DNA of 64,000 nucleotides, taken from NCBI GenBank assembly GCA_029582155.1, contig CM055911.1, positions 52,079,419 to 52,143,418 of the forward strand, written 5' to 3'. Position numbers and translations under genes: made by a program. This DNA comes from Panopea generosa. Taxonomy: Eukaryota > Mollusca > Bivalvia > Adapedonta > Hiatellidae. The notes below the pieces were generated by a model. The model was not told the origin of the DNA. It saw only the letters and a list, made by a program, of their open reading frames with translations, and did not search any database. This document shows positions 21,774-36,700 of this stretch, piece by piece. Every line of letters begins with the position of its first letter. Positions within the stretch are counted from its first letter, which is position 1.

Positions 21774-24700
21774 GTAAGCAGCTATGTCTCTTCTTCAGGG
21801 CTCGCTTGTTCTTATTCTTTTTTTCTTCTTGTTCTTTTTCTCTTTCTTATTCCAGGTGAAAGCACAGGGCCTGTGGGTGAAGGAATGGATCCCCTTTGGA
21901 ATGTATTTAGTCCTGCAGGACTAATATCTTAGGTGCCAAATGACTATTGAGTAACTGAACTTATCCCTTGTATATCTAATACCGCCATATACCTATTACC
22001 GTGAATGCCCGTATAATAACAATATGGGAAGACATGAACAAAGCTCCAACTGCCGTTAGTGTCGGCTTTGTTTGCATTTCATATTTGCAACTGTTTTTTA
22101 CTCAGCACACTTAAGTAACCTTATAACTGTTTAGTATTGATGCCATTCTTTTCATGGTTGAATTTTTTTTAGACTCGCGGTATTAAGTATGATCAGTATA
22201 TATACATGGTCTATCTGGCAGTTTTTTTAACTTGTTTATTTTACCTCAGTTGTGGAATATGAGTACTTAAATGTGGATTAATATGTTGCCTCTCATATGT
22301 ACAACATAGCCATCGTGGAGGATCGAACCCATGACCCAATGACCCACGCTTAGATTTGTGTTGTTGTGAATGTACATAGGACACAAACAACATTCTCTCT
22401 GTTGAGATAGCTATATAACAACATGGCTGAAGTGCACCAACTGTTTTGGAAGTTAAGGAACTAAGTACGGGTTAGCACTTGGATGGGTGACCATTGTCAC
22501 TTTAATGGAAATTTTTTAACCTGCGTATACACAAATCCCTCTTTCTTTGGGAAGGAGCGGGATATGGCCAAGAACTGTGGGAAGTTTCATGCTGTAGTTT
22601 AAGTCCATGCTCTGAAAGGCTGAAGAGAGTAAAAGTGCAGTACAACAGCCTCAGTGTTGAGCTAGTTGTTATAACAACAGGCCATTTAAGCAGAGGGGCA
22701 CCCTAGCGCTTGACTGTCAGAAATGGTATTCCCCTAGCGCTTGATTTTTTATAACACAATTTTGCACAAGCTAACTTTCCTATAAATCATTGTTTTTCTT
22801 TGTATATCTATTCTGACACTGATTGATGAATTTCTACCCATGGTATTTTCTGGCGATAATGCTCTACTGCAGCATTGTATCTTGAGATATTTGGAGATGG
22901 ATCGTCTCTGATGTACATCTGACACTCTGCGTTATAAATCTTTTGTAAAGGGCCAAAACATCCACTGTCAAGAGGTTGTGGTGTAATACTTGTGTGAGCT
23001 GGGAGAACGAACAGGATGATGTATGTTGTTTTGCCCAATTTGTGATTGGTAATGTTATATGGGACCTCAGGGCTGGAAAATTCCTCTAAATTGCTCACCA
23101 TGATGAGTGAACATTTGGTCAGGACGAGTAAGATTTAAGAATCTGACCTTAACATTACTTGGATTTTAAGCATTCAATAAAAAATGTTGGAAAATGTTGG
23201 AAAGGGGAGGACGAGAAGCTTTTTTAAGAAATTTCTAGCCCTGGACCTGTGTCCATCATAGAGGAGCAAAATAGGTTTGTCTGTTTTCCTGCCTTGAACA
23301 TAATGCTTGAAAAGTTGAAACAGATGAGAATATGCACCATCCTTACACACTGCCATCAAGTCATGCCACTTGTGTGAACCTTTAAAGGGAGAATATCAGG
23401 AAAAAATAAAAAAAAATTATAATTTTAAAATGGGCAGATAGTATCACATTATCATTAATAGATAAAATCTGAATGGTTTGGTATGTCAAATACACAAAAA
23501 TGTGACAAAATCAATAATTGAATTGGAGTGATAAACTTTAAAGAAATAGCCATTCTATAAATAGACATCTCTTACATACTGATTGCCGATGTTCGTATCC
23601 TCATTCAGACTCTTTCTAACAGGAAATAATTTTTACTACATGCAAACCAGGTATAACAGATCAATTGAATCAGGATGAAATCATATGACTCATTTAATAC
23701 ATCATAACATAGCGAGAAATCAATTTTAATCTAACCTAGACACAAGTTAGGAAATCCCTTTTTATAAATTTATTTTGGCATGTTTAAGAAGAATTTTTCT
23801 TGAAAACGGGGAGGATTTTATTTTTTTTTTTTTTTTATTTTCATTTTAAATTTTTTGATGTTTTTTTTTTTAAATTAAGTTTTTATTTAATTTTTTTTTT
23901 TTTATGAAAATAAAAAGGGTCAGGGCAGTATGAAAATTAGGGGGTGGGCGGGGATGATAATCTAGCAATTGATTTATTATGGCCTTAGAGCTTATCTTTG
24001 AAGGTATATTTTGTGAGAAATGAAATCAAAACCTTCAGGTGTTTCACTAATTATCCTTCTTTATCTTGTTATAGGATAGGTAAGGCCATTATAAATTAAT
24101 TGCTAGAGAGGGGTGGGGTGGATTTTATTTTTGATGTTTTTTTATATAAAAAAAAATATTTATATTTTTTTATTTTTTTTTTATGAAAAAAAAAGGGGCA
24201 GGGCTGCATGAAAATTAGGGGGTGGGTGGGGATGATAATCTAGCAATTAACTGATTATGGCCTTATCAACCTCAGGTGCAGTTCTGTCATTCAACTCGAC
24301 TCTCTCTGCCTGAGGGTCATTATTTATAACTATGAAATGTTTTAATTTCAAACTTCAAACAGTCAAATCAACCAAAATGTCTGTGTTTTATTTCAGGACG
24401 TGTGGACGGCCTTACACAATGACAGAGAAATGGTTATGAAATACATGAAACCTCTGTACGTTGGAGATGTACAAGATGTTAAGGAGGTGAGTACTTATGT
24501 TGTGTATAAGGCCTGTGTTGTTTAAAAGCACTACACATTTACCTATTTAATATTTGTGTACACTACCTTACGTTAGTCATGTCCTACGAAAGATTGTTAC
24601 CCATACACATTTAGTGGTCTCGAACCCTCAACATATATTGGAATTATGGAAAAAATCATATAATTATAGACTCAGGGCTCGAAGAGTAGAATAGTCCAGA

Positions 24701-27700
24701 GCCCGCTGGGGCTTGTCAATTTTTTATGGATAAGGGTTGTTTTATAAAATATTGCTACAAAAACCAGGCCCCATTAAAGGTATCCCAGTAATTCAGTAAT
24801 TATAATATAAATGTCATCATTTCAGCTGGAGGTAGAGGCAGATTTCCGACAGCTTAGAAAACACGTGGAAGATAGTGGTTTGCTGAGAGTAAATCCAAGT
24901 TTCTACTTGGCCCATCTCTTCAGTATACTCGCACTGGAAGTGATTGGTTACCTTGTTCTGTCTCGCTACGGAACATCGTGGATGCCATACCTTACAGCTG
25001 TATCATGTTTCGTTGTTTCACAGGTAAGAATTAATTTTACTTATTGGTTTACTATTTTATTTTTTTGTGAAAAAAATATCACAATAGCAGATCTACTCAT
25101 TTAACAGCCTCCCCTAAACTCCCATATTTTGTTAAAGTCCACTATATTTCTACTGAAAAACATGTGTGCTCATTCAGTCGTCATCTAAACTGAAATCCTG
25201 GATCTGCCCCTGAATTACACAGCATTTATACGATTAATCCATCTTTAACTTTTGTATTCAGAATATTAATACTAATAAGGGAAAAGATAAAGACACTGCA
25301 GATTTCTTTGAAAATACCAACCGGTACGTTGCAAAAAAAAAGTTATGAGAATTATCCATTAAAAATTACGAAAAAAATATCCAAATTTTTGTTCTCAAAA
25401 AATTGTTCTATTATTTAACAAAACTGTGAGATTTTTGTCTCAGGTTGTCCGTAAAAAACGATTTGTTTGCCGTGCTCCTACCTACTCACTCAAACTTGCA
25501 ACCACCCAAACTTTTTTATTGACTTTCAAAGCGTTGATTTTTTTTATCAGATTTTCTTTCCATATTTCTTTAAAATAACTATGCAAAATTAGAATCTGGC
25601 AAAACAAAAAATTTACCTACCTACCCACATGAAAAATACTGGGTCAGAGCACAGCAAACAAATATTTTTTTCAAGATGGCCTCATGGAGACATATTGGTT
25701 TGGGTTTTTTTTGCTTTGAGGGTATTTTAGGATTAAAATTTCTTAATAAAGCATTGAAATTTAAAGTTATTGGCAAAAAAAGCATTGGTTATTGACAGTT
25801 TCAGCATTAATTGATTTATTTTACATAGCAATATTGATTAAAATGTTCACTTTTACCCTTAAATGTTTTGAAAAAAGGCATAGCATTAAGGAGTAAAATA
25901 CTATATCAAAGAAAAGCTTATCTGGATCCCTGAAATGAAAATTTATCAAAATTGTTGTAACAATTAAAAATAAAATCAATTCAAAAGTGAACCAAATTTG
26001 ATTCTGTCACACTGATTGAGTTTTTATTTCGCTTATAATATATAAATATCCAATAAAAACTAGAACCTTATTTAAGATCCTTGACCTTTTCCAGGCCCAG
26101 GCAGGCTGGCTTCAGCATGATTTCGGTCATCTGTCGGTATTTAATAGCCGCAAGTTAAACCACATTGCCCATCACCTGATCATTGGTCATCTCAAGGTAA
26201 GGCCACTTATAAATATCTCATTTATCAATATCTTGTTTATCAATAGCTTGTTTATCAATGACTCATATATAAATATCTTGTTTATCAATGTCTCATATAG
26301 AAATATCTTGTTTATCATTATCTTGTTTATCAAAGTCTTGTTTATCAATGTCTCATATAGAAATATCTTGTTAATCAATGTCTTGTTTATCAATGACTCA
26401 TATATAAGTACCTTGTTTATCAATGTCTTATATATACATATCTTGTTAATCAATGTCTTGTTTATCAATGTCCCATATATAAATACCTTGTTTATCAATG
26501 TCTCATATATACATATCTTGTTATCAATGTCTTGTTTATCAATGTCCTATATATAAATACATTGTTTATAAATATCTTGTTTATCAATGTCTTGTTAATC
26601 AATGCCTTGTTTATCAATATCTTGTTAATCAATGTCTTGTTTATCAATGTCTCATATATAAATACCTTGTTTTTCAATATCTTGTTTATCAATGTCTCAT
26701 ATATAAATACCTTGTTTATCAATATCTTGTTTATCAATGTCTTGTTTATCAATATCTTGTTTATCAATGTCTCATATATAAATATCTTGTTTATCAGTAT
26801 ATTGTTAATCAATGTCTTGTTTATCAATATCTTGTTTATCAATGTATCATATATATAAATATATTGTTTATCAATGTCTCATATAACAATATCTTGTTTA
26901 TCAATGTCTCATATATCAATATCTTTTTTATCAATATCTTGTTTATCAATGTCTTATATATCAATATCTTATTTATCAATATCTTGTTTATCAATGTCTC
27001 ATATATAAATATCTTGTTTATCAATGTCTCATATATTAATATCTGTATCTTGTTTATCAATGTCTCATATATTAATGTCTTGTTTATCAAAGTATCATAT
27101 ATAAATATCTTGTTAATGAATGTGTGGTATATATAAATACCTTGTTAATCAATGTCTCATATATATAAATAGCTTGTTAATCAATATCTCGTACATAAAT
27201 ATCTTTGTTTATCAATGTCTCATATATGAATATCTTGTATATTAATTTCTCATATATCAATATCTTGTTAATCAATGTCTCATATATAAATATCTTGTAT
27301 ATCAATCAATGTCTCATGTATAAATATCTCATTGATCTCAATGTCTCTTATATATGAATATCTCATTTACGAAAACTGATATCTTGTTTATCAATATCTC
27401 ATATATAAATATCTTATGAATGAATACTGGTATTTTGTTTATGAATGTCTGCATCATCATACTCTTTAACTACATGGTGCATCATCTCACTGTTCTATAA
27501 TTATATTAAACTAAAGGGTGCATCACCCTCACTGTTCTATAATTGTCTTTGGCTACAGGGTGCATCATCTCACTGTTCTATAATTGTCTTTAACTACAGG
27601 GTGCATCATCTCACTGTTCTATAATCATATTAAAATACAAAGTTTATCACCTAACTGTACCATAATTGTCTTTAACTACATGGTGCTTCAACATACTGTT

Positions 27701-30700
27701 CTATAATTGTATTTGACTACAGGGTGCATCATCACACTGGTGGAACTTTCGCCACTTTTTGCATCATTCAAAGCCTAACATTATCAAGAAAGATCCTGAT
27801 GTAGAGGTTGCCTTCCTCTTTCTGTTAGGAGATACGATGCCAAAAATGTTTGGAGAGAAGAAACGAGGAGTGATGCCGTATAACCTACAGCACATATATT
27901 TCTTTTTCTGTAAGTGTTGAATTATACACAGTTTAGTTTTGTTTATACGTATTATTTAGCTCAGAGCTCATGAACCACTCTCGAGTATGCTTCCTAGGCA
28001 GAAATGTACTGAGTGTTGTTTTTGAGAGGCATCAGGTCAGGTGTGGGATCGAACCCGCAACCTCTGCATGAGTGGCCAGCACTCTATCAACTACATCACT
28101 GAACCGATGAGATATAGATTTTGATAGTTCATTATCAGACCCGTCAACAGTTACTGTGTGTGTGTATTATATAATTTTATGTAAGTATTGTATATGTTCA
28201 AGGGGTCCTTTGTTGCTGAGTGTTGTAAGGCAATGTCTTTTATTGACCTCTTACCTCTCACCTTTTCAGCATGTTAAGAAGTGAGATTATCACATCAATA
28301 AACATGAGAAAAAGTGAAAACCCTCTTGTTCATCTTCATAGTTTTTTTTAAATGATTTTATAATAATAATAAAGAATTGTTTGTGCAGATGTGTCATAAG
28401 AATTTTACATGATTTGAAGGTATGGATAGAAAATTCCTTACCGAGGGATATCTGTTTCTGAGCCTCGTTTCCTTGAAAACAGTTATCCCAAGAAATGGAA
28501 TTTTTTATCTGAAACGAAAAAAGCAAAGTAAGATTATTTTTCATGCATACCAAACAAATTAAATAATTATTTTAATTCAAATTATTATCAAATTTTACCA
28601 TGATGTCAATTAATTATATTATGTAATATGTTTTAATATGTCGCGTCATAAATTGTTCCAACGTCACAGCAGGGTAGTATCAGCGGGTGTAGGGGTGTAG
28701 GATGAAAATTCCGTACCCAGTAAAAATTAGCAGAAAACCTTTTCCTGTATGCAAGAATCAATTTTCATACATTAATCATCATCATGAAGAATCTAAGGAC
28801 TTTTTCCCTGTAAATTGGGAAGAGACCCAAGCCTGGGAGGTTGGGGGAAAATTGGAAAGTTTATTTTAAAGTTTTAATAAACTGGAAAATAAAGTGCAAC
28901 ACTGTTAAGATCATGACATGACATTGTTCTAACCATTAATAATCAGATATTACATCACTATATATATATATACTGAACGGAACAACTGTCCCACCACATT
29001 TGTATTTCCAATATCTTCGTCAAAATATGGAGTAGAGCTTTTAAAATTTGTATATGACATTGAAAGACAAATATGTATTTTTAGATAACCTAAATTCTCT
29101 TTCTTATTCAAGTATATATATATATATATTCAGTGTTTGTATCTTCTTATTCACAATAAAAATATGTATATAATTATACATTGTATTTTGAGAATATTTT
29201 GGCCTCAGTTGAGAAAAAAAAAAGATTTTTGAAATGGGAAGTAGCCGAATATTAGGTCCGTTTTGATAGGTAAAAAAGCCAGAGTCCTGTAGATATTAAA
29301 TGACATCCATTGTTTATTTATATTTCAGTTACTCCACTTCTACTGCCAACCTACTTTGTGTTTGAAAATATGTACTTTGTTTTCAAAAGACGAGATTATT
29401 GGGTAAGAATACTTTAATTTCTTAGAAAAAAATTCATTTATTATTTGGTCCATTATTCTATACTGTTGAGTTAGTTCAAACTGTTATTCATGATGAAAAC
29501 ACTTTCAGGTCATGTGTTTTATTCATGTCCCCTCAAAAACATTAGAAAGGCCCAGTTAGGTCAGTTAGTCTGACTATCAATACAAGGGTAACTGGTTGTG
29601 AATTCAACTCCCCCAACTGACTATTGTCTCTTGATATATGACATAGGGTTTTGTTTTTATTGGTCTCTCACCGCTGATTCAAGTGGGAATTTATCAGACA
29701 CTTGGCAAGATGGGGTGTGCTCGAGTACTGGTTAACCTTTAAGGACCCAAAAAAGATTGGTTAGGTTAACTGGTTGTCTGTAACCCTCTATGGCATAAAA
29801 ATGATAAAACAACCTAGTGTAATATCACTTTTGATTCATCGCTCGGTGTTTTTTCTATGTAACTCAGCTCTCGTACATAAATTGCCAAATTAGTTTTGGA
29901 CTTGCCTGAACACATAAATGTTGTTCATTTGTCATGTTTAAATGACGTTATTTTTTAGACATAACGTCATACGATGACTCATGGAAACAGAATATGCCCA
30001 ATTTTTTTCTCGTTCCTTACAGAGAAGATCTTTTAAATGAATGGTAAATGTAAACTTTTCTGAGTTATGTAATAAAACGAATCTTACATTCGTGCTCATT
30101 TATCATTGAAGTTGTCAAACTTGTTGGGAAAAATGATATAATGCTTGGCAGAGCCTCCCATAATATATGTTTTACAACTTGTTTGATCAATTCAATAATA
30201 AGTAAGCACTCCTGTAAGATCCTCTATTTATTGTCACAGAATCATTCATTTCTGATCACTGAGGTCATGGGTTTGAGCCCTGCTTTTTACAATTCAAGAT
30301 TTTATGTTACAAAGTTTGCTAGTTACTTCTGGAAGGAGAGTGTTTCTTGGTCTTACTTACCACTTACCAATTACCTCCCCTTAGTGATGATAGCAAGATT
30401 TTGGCACCCAAGAAATTAAAACTGTGTAAATCGGTTGGGCACTATTTTTGTTGAAAACACTTTAAATTGTCATATTTCTTTGTACATATGAGAACATTGA
30501 AACATTTTCATGATTTCCGCCAAATTTGGATGACATTGGGTACTGTCTGGTGAAGATATAACAGTTTAAAGATGCGTAGTAATACACTTCAACAAATGGG
30601 GCAGTATTGTCAAAAATGAATGGGTGCCATCAAACCATCGAAATCGTGAAAAAGCAACCTGATCAACCCAGATTTTTTTCATGCATATATGGACTAACAG

Positions 30701-33700
30701 AGGACAATCTATGGAAACATGACACTTTTAGAACCATTATTGTGTATTGTGTTCAGTATTCCAGAAGTGCATGTCTCTATACGTAGAACAGTACAAAATT
30801 AATAGGTGTGTGAGATGTTTAGAACCATTGGTAATGTGTTCAGTGTTCCGGAGGTGCATGTTTCTCTATATGTAGAACAGTACAAAATTAATTGGTGTGT
30901 GAGATGTTTAGAACCATTGGTAATGTGTTCAGTTTTCCAGAGGTGCATGTCTCTCTATATGTAGAACAGTACAAAATTAATAGGTGTGTGAGATGTTTAG
31001 AACCATTGGTAATGTGGTCAGTGTTCCAGAAGTGCATGTCTCTATACGTATAACAGTACAAAATTAATTGGTGTGTGAGATGTTTAGAACCATTGGTAAT
31101 GTGTTCAGTATTCCAGAAGTGCATGTCTCTATACGTAGAACAGTACAAAATTAATAGGTGTGTGAGATGTTTAGAACCATTGGTAATGTGTTCAGTGTTC
31201 CGGAGGTGCATGTTTCTCTATATGTAGAACAATACAAAATTAATTGGTGTGTGAGATGTTTAGAACCATTGGCAATGTGTTCAGTGTTCAGGAGGTGCAT
31301 GTTTCTCTATATGTAGAACAATACAAAGTTAATAGGTGTGTGAGATGTTTAGAACCATTGGTAATGTGTTCAGTGTTCCGGAGGTGCATGTTTCTCTATA
31401 CGTAGAACAGTACAAAATTAATTGGTGTGTGAGATGTTTAGAACCATTGGTAATGTGGTCAGTGTTCCAGAAGTGCATGTCTCTCTATATGTAGAACAGT
31501 ACAAAATTAATTGGTGTGTGAGATGTTTAGAACCATTGGCAATGTGTTCAGTGTTCCAGAGGTGCATGTTTCTCTATATGTAGAACAATACAAAATTAAT
31601 AGGTGTGTGAGATGTTTAGAACCATTGGTAATGTGTTCAGTGTTCCGGAAGTGCATGTTTCTCTATATGTAGAACAATACAAAATTAATTGGTGTGTGAG
31701 ATGTTTAGAACCATTGGCAATGTGTTCAGTGTTCCGGAGGTGCATGTTTCTCTATATGTAGAACAATACAAAATTAATAGGTGTGTGAGATGTTTAGAAC
31801 CATTGGTAATGTGTTCAGTGTTCCGGAGGTGCATGTTTCTCTATACGTAGAACAGTACAAAATTAATTGGTGTGTGAGATGTTTAGAACCATTGGCAATG
31901 TGGTCAGTGTTCCAGAAGTGCATGTCTCTCTATATGTAGAACAGTACAAAATTAATTGGTGTGTGAGATGTTTAGAACCATTGGCAATGTGGTCAGTGTT
32001 CCAGAAGTGCATGTCTCTATACGTAGAACAGTACAAAATTAATTAGTGTGTGAGATGTTTAGAACCATTGGCAATGTGGTCAGTGTTCCAGAAGTGCATG
32101 TCTCTCTATACGTAGAACAGTACAAAATTAATTAGTGTGTGAGATGTTTAGAACCATTGGCAATGTGTTCAGTGTTCCAGAAGTGCATGTCTCTCTATAC
32201 GTAGAACAATACAAAATTATATGGTGTGTGAGATGTTTAGAACCATTGGTAATGTGTTCAGTATTCCAGAAGTGCATGTCTCTATACGTAGAATAGTACA
32301 AAATTAATTGGTGTGCGAGATGTTTAGAACCATTGGCAATGTGTTCAGTGTTCAAAAAGTGCATGTCTCTGTATGTAGAACAGTACAAAATTATATGGTG
32401 TGTGAGATGTTTAGAACCATTGGTAATGTGTTCAGTATTCCAGAAGTGCATGTCTCTATACGTAGAACAATACAAAATTATATGGTGTGTGAGATGTTTA
32501 GAACCATTGGTAATGTGGTCAGTGTTCCAGAAGTGCATGTCTCTCTATATGTAGAACAGTACAAAATTAATTGGTGTGTGAGATGTTTAGAACCATTGGC
32601 AATGTGTTCAGTGTTCAAAAAGTGCATGTCTCTGTATGTAGAACAGTACAAAATTATATGGTGTGTGATATGTTTAGAACCATTGGTAATGTGGTCAGCG
32701 TTCCAGAAGTGCATGTCTCTCTATGTGTAGAACAGTACAAAATTAATTGGTGTGTGAGATGTTTAGAACCATTGGTAATGTGGTCAGTGTTCCAGAAGTG
32801 CATGTCTCTCTATATGTAGAACAGTACAAAATTAATTGGTGTGTGAGATGTTTAGAACCATTGGTAATGTGGTCAGTGTTCCAGAGGTGCATGTCTCTCT
32901 ATATGTAGAACAATACAAAATTAATTGGTGTGTGAGATGTTTAGAACCATTGGTAATGTGGTCAGTGTTCCAGAAGTGCATGTCTCTCTATATGTAGAAC
33001 AGTACAAAATTAATTGGTGTGTGAGATGTTTAGAACCATTGGTAATGTGTTCAGTGTTCCAGAAGTGCATGTCTCTCTATATGTAGAACAGTACAAAATT
33101 AATTGGTGTGTGAGATGTTTAGAACCATTGGTAATGTGTTCAGTGTTCCAGAGGTGCATGTCTCTCTATATGTAGAACAGTACAAAATTAATTGGTGTGT
33201 GAGATGTTTAGAACCATTGGCAATGTGGTCAGTGTTCCAGAAGTGCATGTCTCTCTATATGTAGAACAGTACAAAATTAATTGGTGTGTGAGATGTTTAG
33301 AACCATTGGTAATGTGTTCAGTGTTCCAGAGGTGCATGTCTCTCTATATGTAGAACAGTACAAAATTAATTGGTGTGTGAGATGTTTAGAACCATTGGTA
33401 ATGTGTTCAGTGTTCCAGAGGTGCATGTCTCTCTATATGTAGAACAGTACAAAATTAATTGGTGTGTGAGATGTTTAGAACCATTGGTAATGTGTTCAGT
33501 GTTCCAGAAGTGCATGTCTCTCTATATGTAGAACAGTACAAAATTAATTGGTGTGTGAGATGTTTAGAACCATTGGTAATGTGTTCAGTGTTCCAGAGGT
33601 GCATGTCTCTCTATATGTAGAACAGTACAAAATTAATTGGTGTGTGAGATGTTTAGAATCATTGGTAATGTGTTCAGTGTTCCAGAGGTGCATGTCTCTC

Positions 33701-36700
33701 TATATGTAGAACAGTACAAAATTAATTGGTGTGTGAGATGTTTAGAACCATTGGCAATGTGGTCAGTGTTCCAGAAGTGCATGTCTCTCTATATGTAGAA
33801 CAGTACAAAATTAATTGGTGTGTGAGATGTTTAGAACCATTGGCAATGTGTTCAGTGTTCCAGAGGTGCATGTCTCTCTATACGTAGAACAATACAAAAT
33901 TATATGGTGTGTGAGATGTTTAAAACCATTGGTAATGTGTTCAGTATTCCAGAAGTGCATGTCTCTATACGTAGAATAGTACAAAATTAATTGGTGTGCG
34001 AGATGTTTAGAACCATTGGCAATGTGTTCAGTGTTCCAGAAGTGCATGTCTCTATACGTAGAACAATACAAAATTATATGGTGTGTGAGATGTTTAGAAC
34101 CATTGGCAATGTGTTCAGTGTTCCAGAAGTGCATGTCTCTCTATATGTAGAACAGTACAAAATTAATTAGTATGTGAGATGTTTAGAACCATTGGCAATG
34201 TGTTCAGTGTTCCAGAAGTGCATGTCTCTCTATACGTAGAACAGTACAAAATTAATTGGTGTGTGAGATGTTTAGAACCATTGGTAATGTGTTCAGTGTT
34301 CCAGAAGTGCATGTCTCTCTATATGTAGAACAGTACAAAATTAATTGGTGTGTGAGATGTTAAGAACCATTGGCAATGTGGTCAGTGTTCCAGAAGTGCA
34401 TGTCTCTCTATATGTAGAACAGTACAAAATTAATTGGTGTGTGAGATGTTTAGAACCATTGGCAATGTGGTCAGTGTTCCAGAAGTGCATGTCTCTCTAT
34501 ATGTAGAACAGTACAAAATTAATTGGTGTGTGAGATGTTTAGAACCATTGGTAATGTGTTCAGTGTTCCAGAGGTGCATGTCTCTCTATATGTAGAACAG
34601 TACAAAATTAATTGGTGTGTGAGATGTTTAGAACCATTGGCAATGTGGTCAGTGTTCCAGAAGTGCATGTCTCTCTATATGTAGAACAGTACAAAATTAA
34701 TTGGTGTGTGAGATGTTTAGAACCATTGGCAATGTGTTCAGTGTTCCAGAGGTGCATGTCTCTCTATACGTAGAACAATACAAAATTATATGGTGTGTGA
34801 GATGTTTAAAACCATTGGTAATGTGTTCAGTATTCCAGAAGTGCATGTCTCTATACGTAGAATAGTACAAAATTAATTGGTGTGCGAGATGTTTAGAACC
34901 ATTGGCAATGTGTTCAGTGTTCCAGAAGTGCATGTCTCTATACGTAGAACAATACAAAATTATATGGTGTGTGAGATGTTTAGAACCATTGGCAATGTGT
35001 TCAGTGTTCCAGAAGTGCATGTCTCTCTATATGTAGAACAGTATAAAATTAATTAGTGTGTGAGATGTTTAGAACCATTGGCAATGTGTTCAGTGTTCCA
35101 GAAGTGCATGTCTCTATACGTAGAACAATACAAAATTATATGGTGTGTGAGATGTTTAGAACCATTGGCAATGTGTTCAGTGTTCCAGAAGTGCATGTCT
35201 CTCTATATGTAGAACAGTACAAAATTAATTAGTGTGTGAGATGTTTAGAACCATTGGCAATGTGTTCAGTGTTCCAGAAGTGCATGTCTCTCTATACGTA
35301 GAACAGTACAAAATTAATTGGTGTGTGAGATGTTTAGAACCATTGGTAATGTGTTCAGTGTTCCAGAAGTGCATGTCTCTCTATATGTAGAACAATACAA
35401 AATTAATTGGTGTGTGAGATGTTTAGAACCATTGGCAGTGTGTTCAGTGTTCCAGAAGTGCATGTCTCTCTATACGTAGAACAATACAAAATTATACGGT
35501 GTGTGAGATGTTTAGAACCATTGGCAATGTGTTCAGTGTTCCAGAAGTGCATGTCTCTCTATATGTAGAACAGTACAAAATTAATTGGTGTGTGAGATGT
35601 TTAGAACCATTGGCAATGTGTTCAGTGTTCCAGAAGTGCATGTCTCTCTATATGTAGAACAGTACAAAATTAATTAGTGTGTGAGATGTTTAGAACCATT
35701 GGCAATGTGTTCAGTGTTCCAGAAGTGCATGTCTCTCTATACGTAGAACAGTACAAAATTAATTGGTGTGTGAGATGTTTAGAACCATTGGCAATGTGTT
35801 CAGTGTTCCAGAAGTGCATGTCTCTCTATATGTAGAACAGTACAAAATTAATTGGTGTGTGAGATGTTTAGAACCATTGGCAATGTGTTCAGTGTTCCAG
35901 AAGTGCATGTCTCTATACGTAGAACAATACAAAATTATATGGTGTGTGAGATGTTTAGGACCATTGGTAATGTTTTCAGTGTTCCAGAAGTGCATGTCTC
36001 TCTATATGTAGAACAGTACAAAATTAATTGGTGTGTGAGATGTTTAGAACCATTGGCAATGTGTTCAGTGTTCCAGAAGTGCATGTCTCTATACGTAGAA
36101 CAATACAAAATTATATGGTGTGTGAGATGTTTAGAACCATTGGCAATGTGTTCAGTGTTCCAGAAGTGCATGTCTCTCTATATGTAGAACAGTACAAAAT
36201 TATATGGTGTGTGAGATGTTTAGAACCATTGGCAATGTGTTCAGTGTTCCAGAAGTGCATGTCTCTATATGTAGAACAGTACAAAATTAATTGGTGTGTG
36301 AGATGTTTAGAACCATTGGCAATGTGTTCAGTGTTCCAGAAGTGCATGTCTCTCTATATGTAGAACAGTACAAAATTAATTAGTGTGTGAGATGTTTAGA
36401 ACCATTGGCAATGTGTTCAGTGTTCCAGAAGTGCATGTCTCTCTATATGTAGAACAGTACAAAATTAATTGGTGTGTGAGATGTTTAGAACCATTGGCAA
36501 TGTGTTCAGTGTTCCAGAAGTGCATGTCTCTATACGTAGAACAATACAAAATTATATGGTGTGTGAGATGTTTAGAACCATTGGCAATGTGTTCAGTGTT
36601 CCAGAAGTGCATGTCTCTCTATATGTAGAACAGTACAAAATTATATGGTGTGTGAGATGTTTAGAACCATTGGCAATGTGTTCAGTGTTCCAGAAGTGCA

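Larger units (their letters stand above)
21774..24396 (+). other. Desaturase intron 1
   Basis: 2.6 kb. It holds a dispersed repeat (21960-22130), a pogo-type transposase relic on the other strand, a 5' end of a TTAA MITE and two copies of a T-rich MITE. No further desaturase exon was seen. Confidence 0.8.

Noticed and set aside
21591-21932. A 113-codon short desaturase form reading through exon 1 into the intron
   Set aside because: After residue 61 the text is low-complexity intron (Phe/Leu run); a strong GTAAGC donor and a matching exon 2 are present.
26187-27136. Ile/Asn/Leu-rich repeat proteins on both strands
   Set aside because: Artefacts of the 15-bp A+T-rich array in desaturase intron 4.
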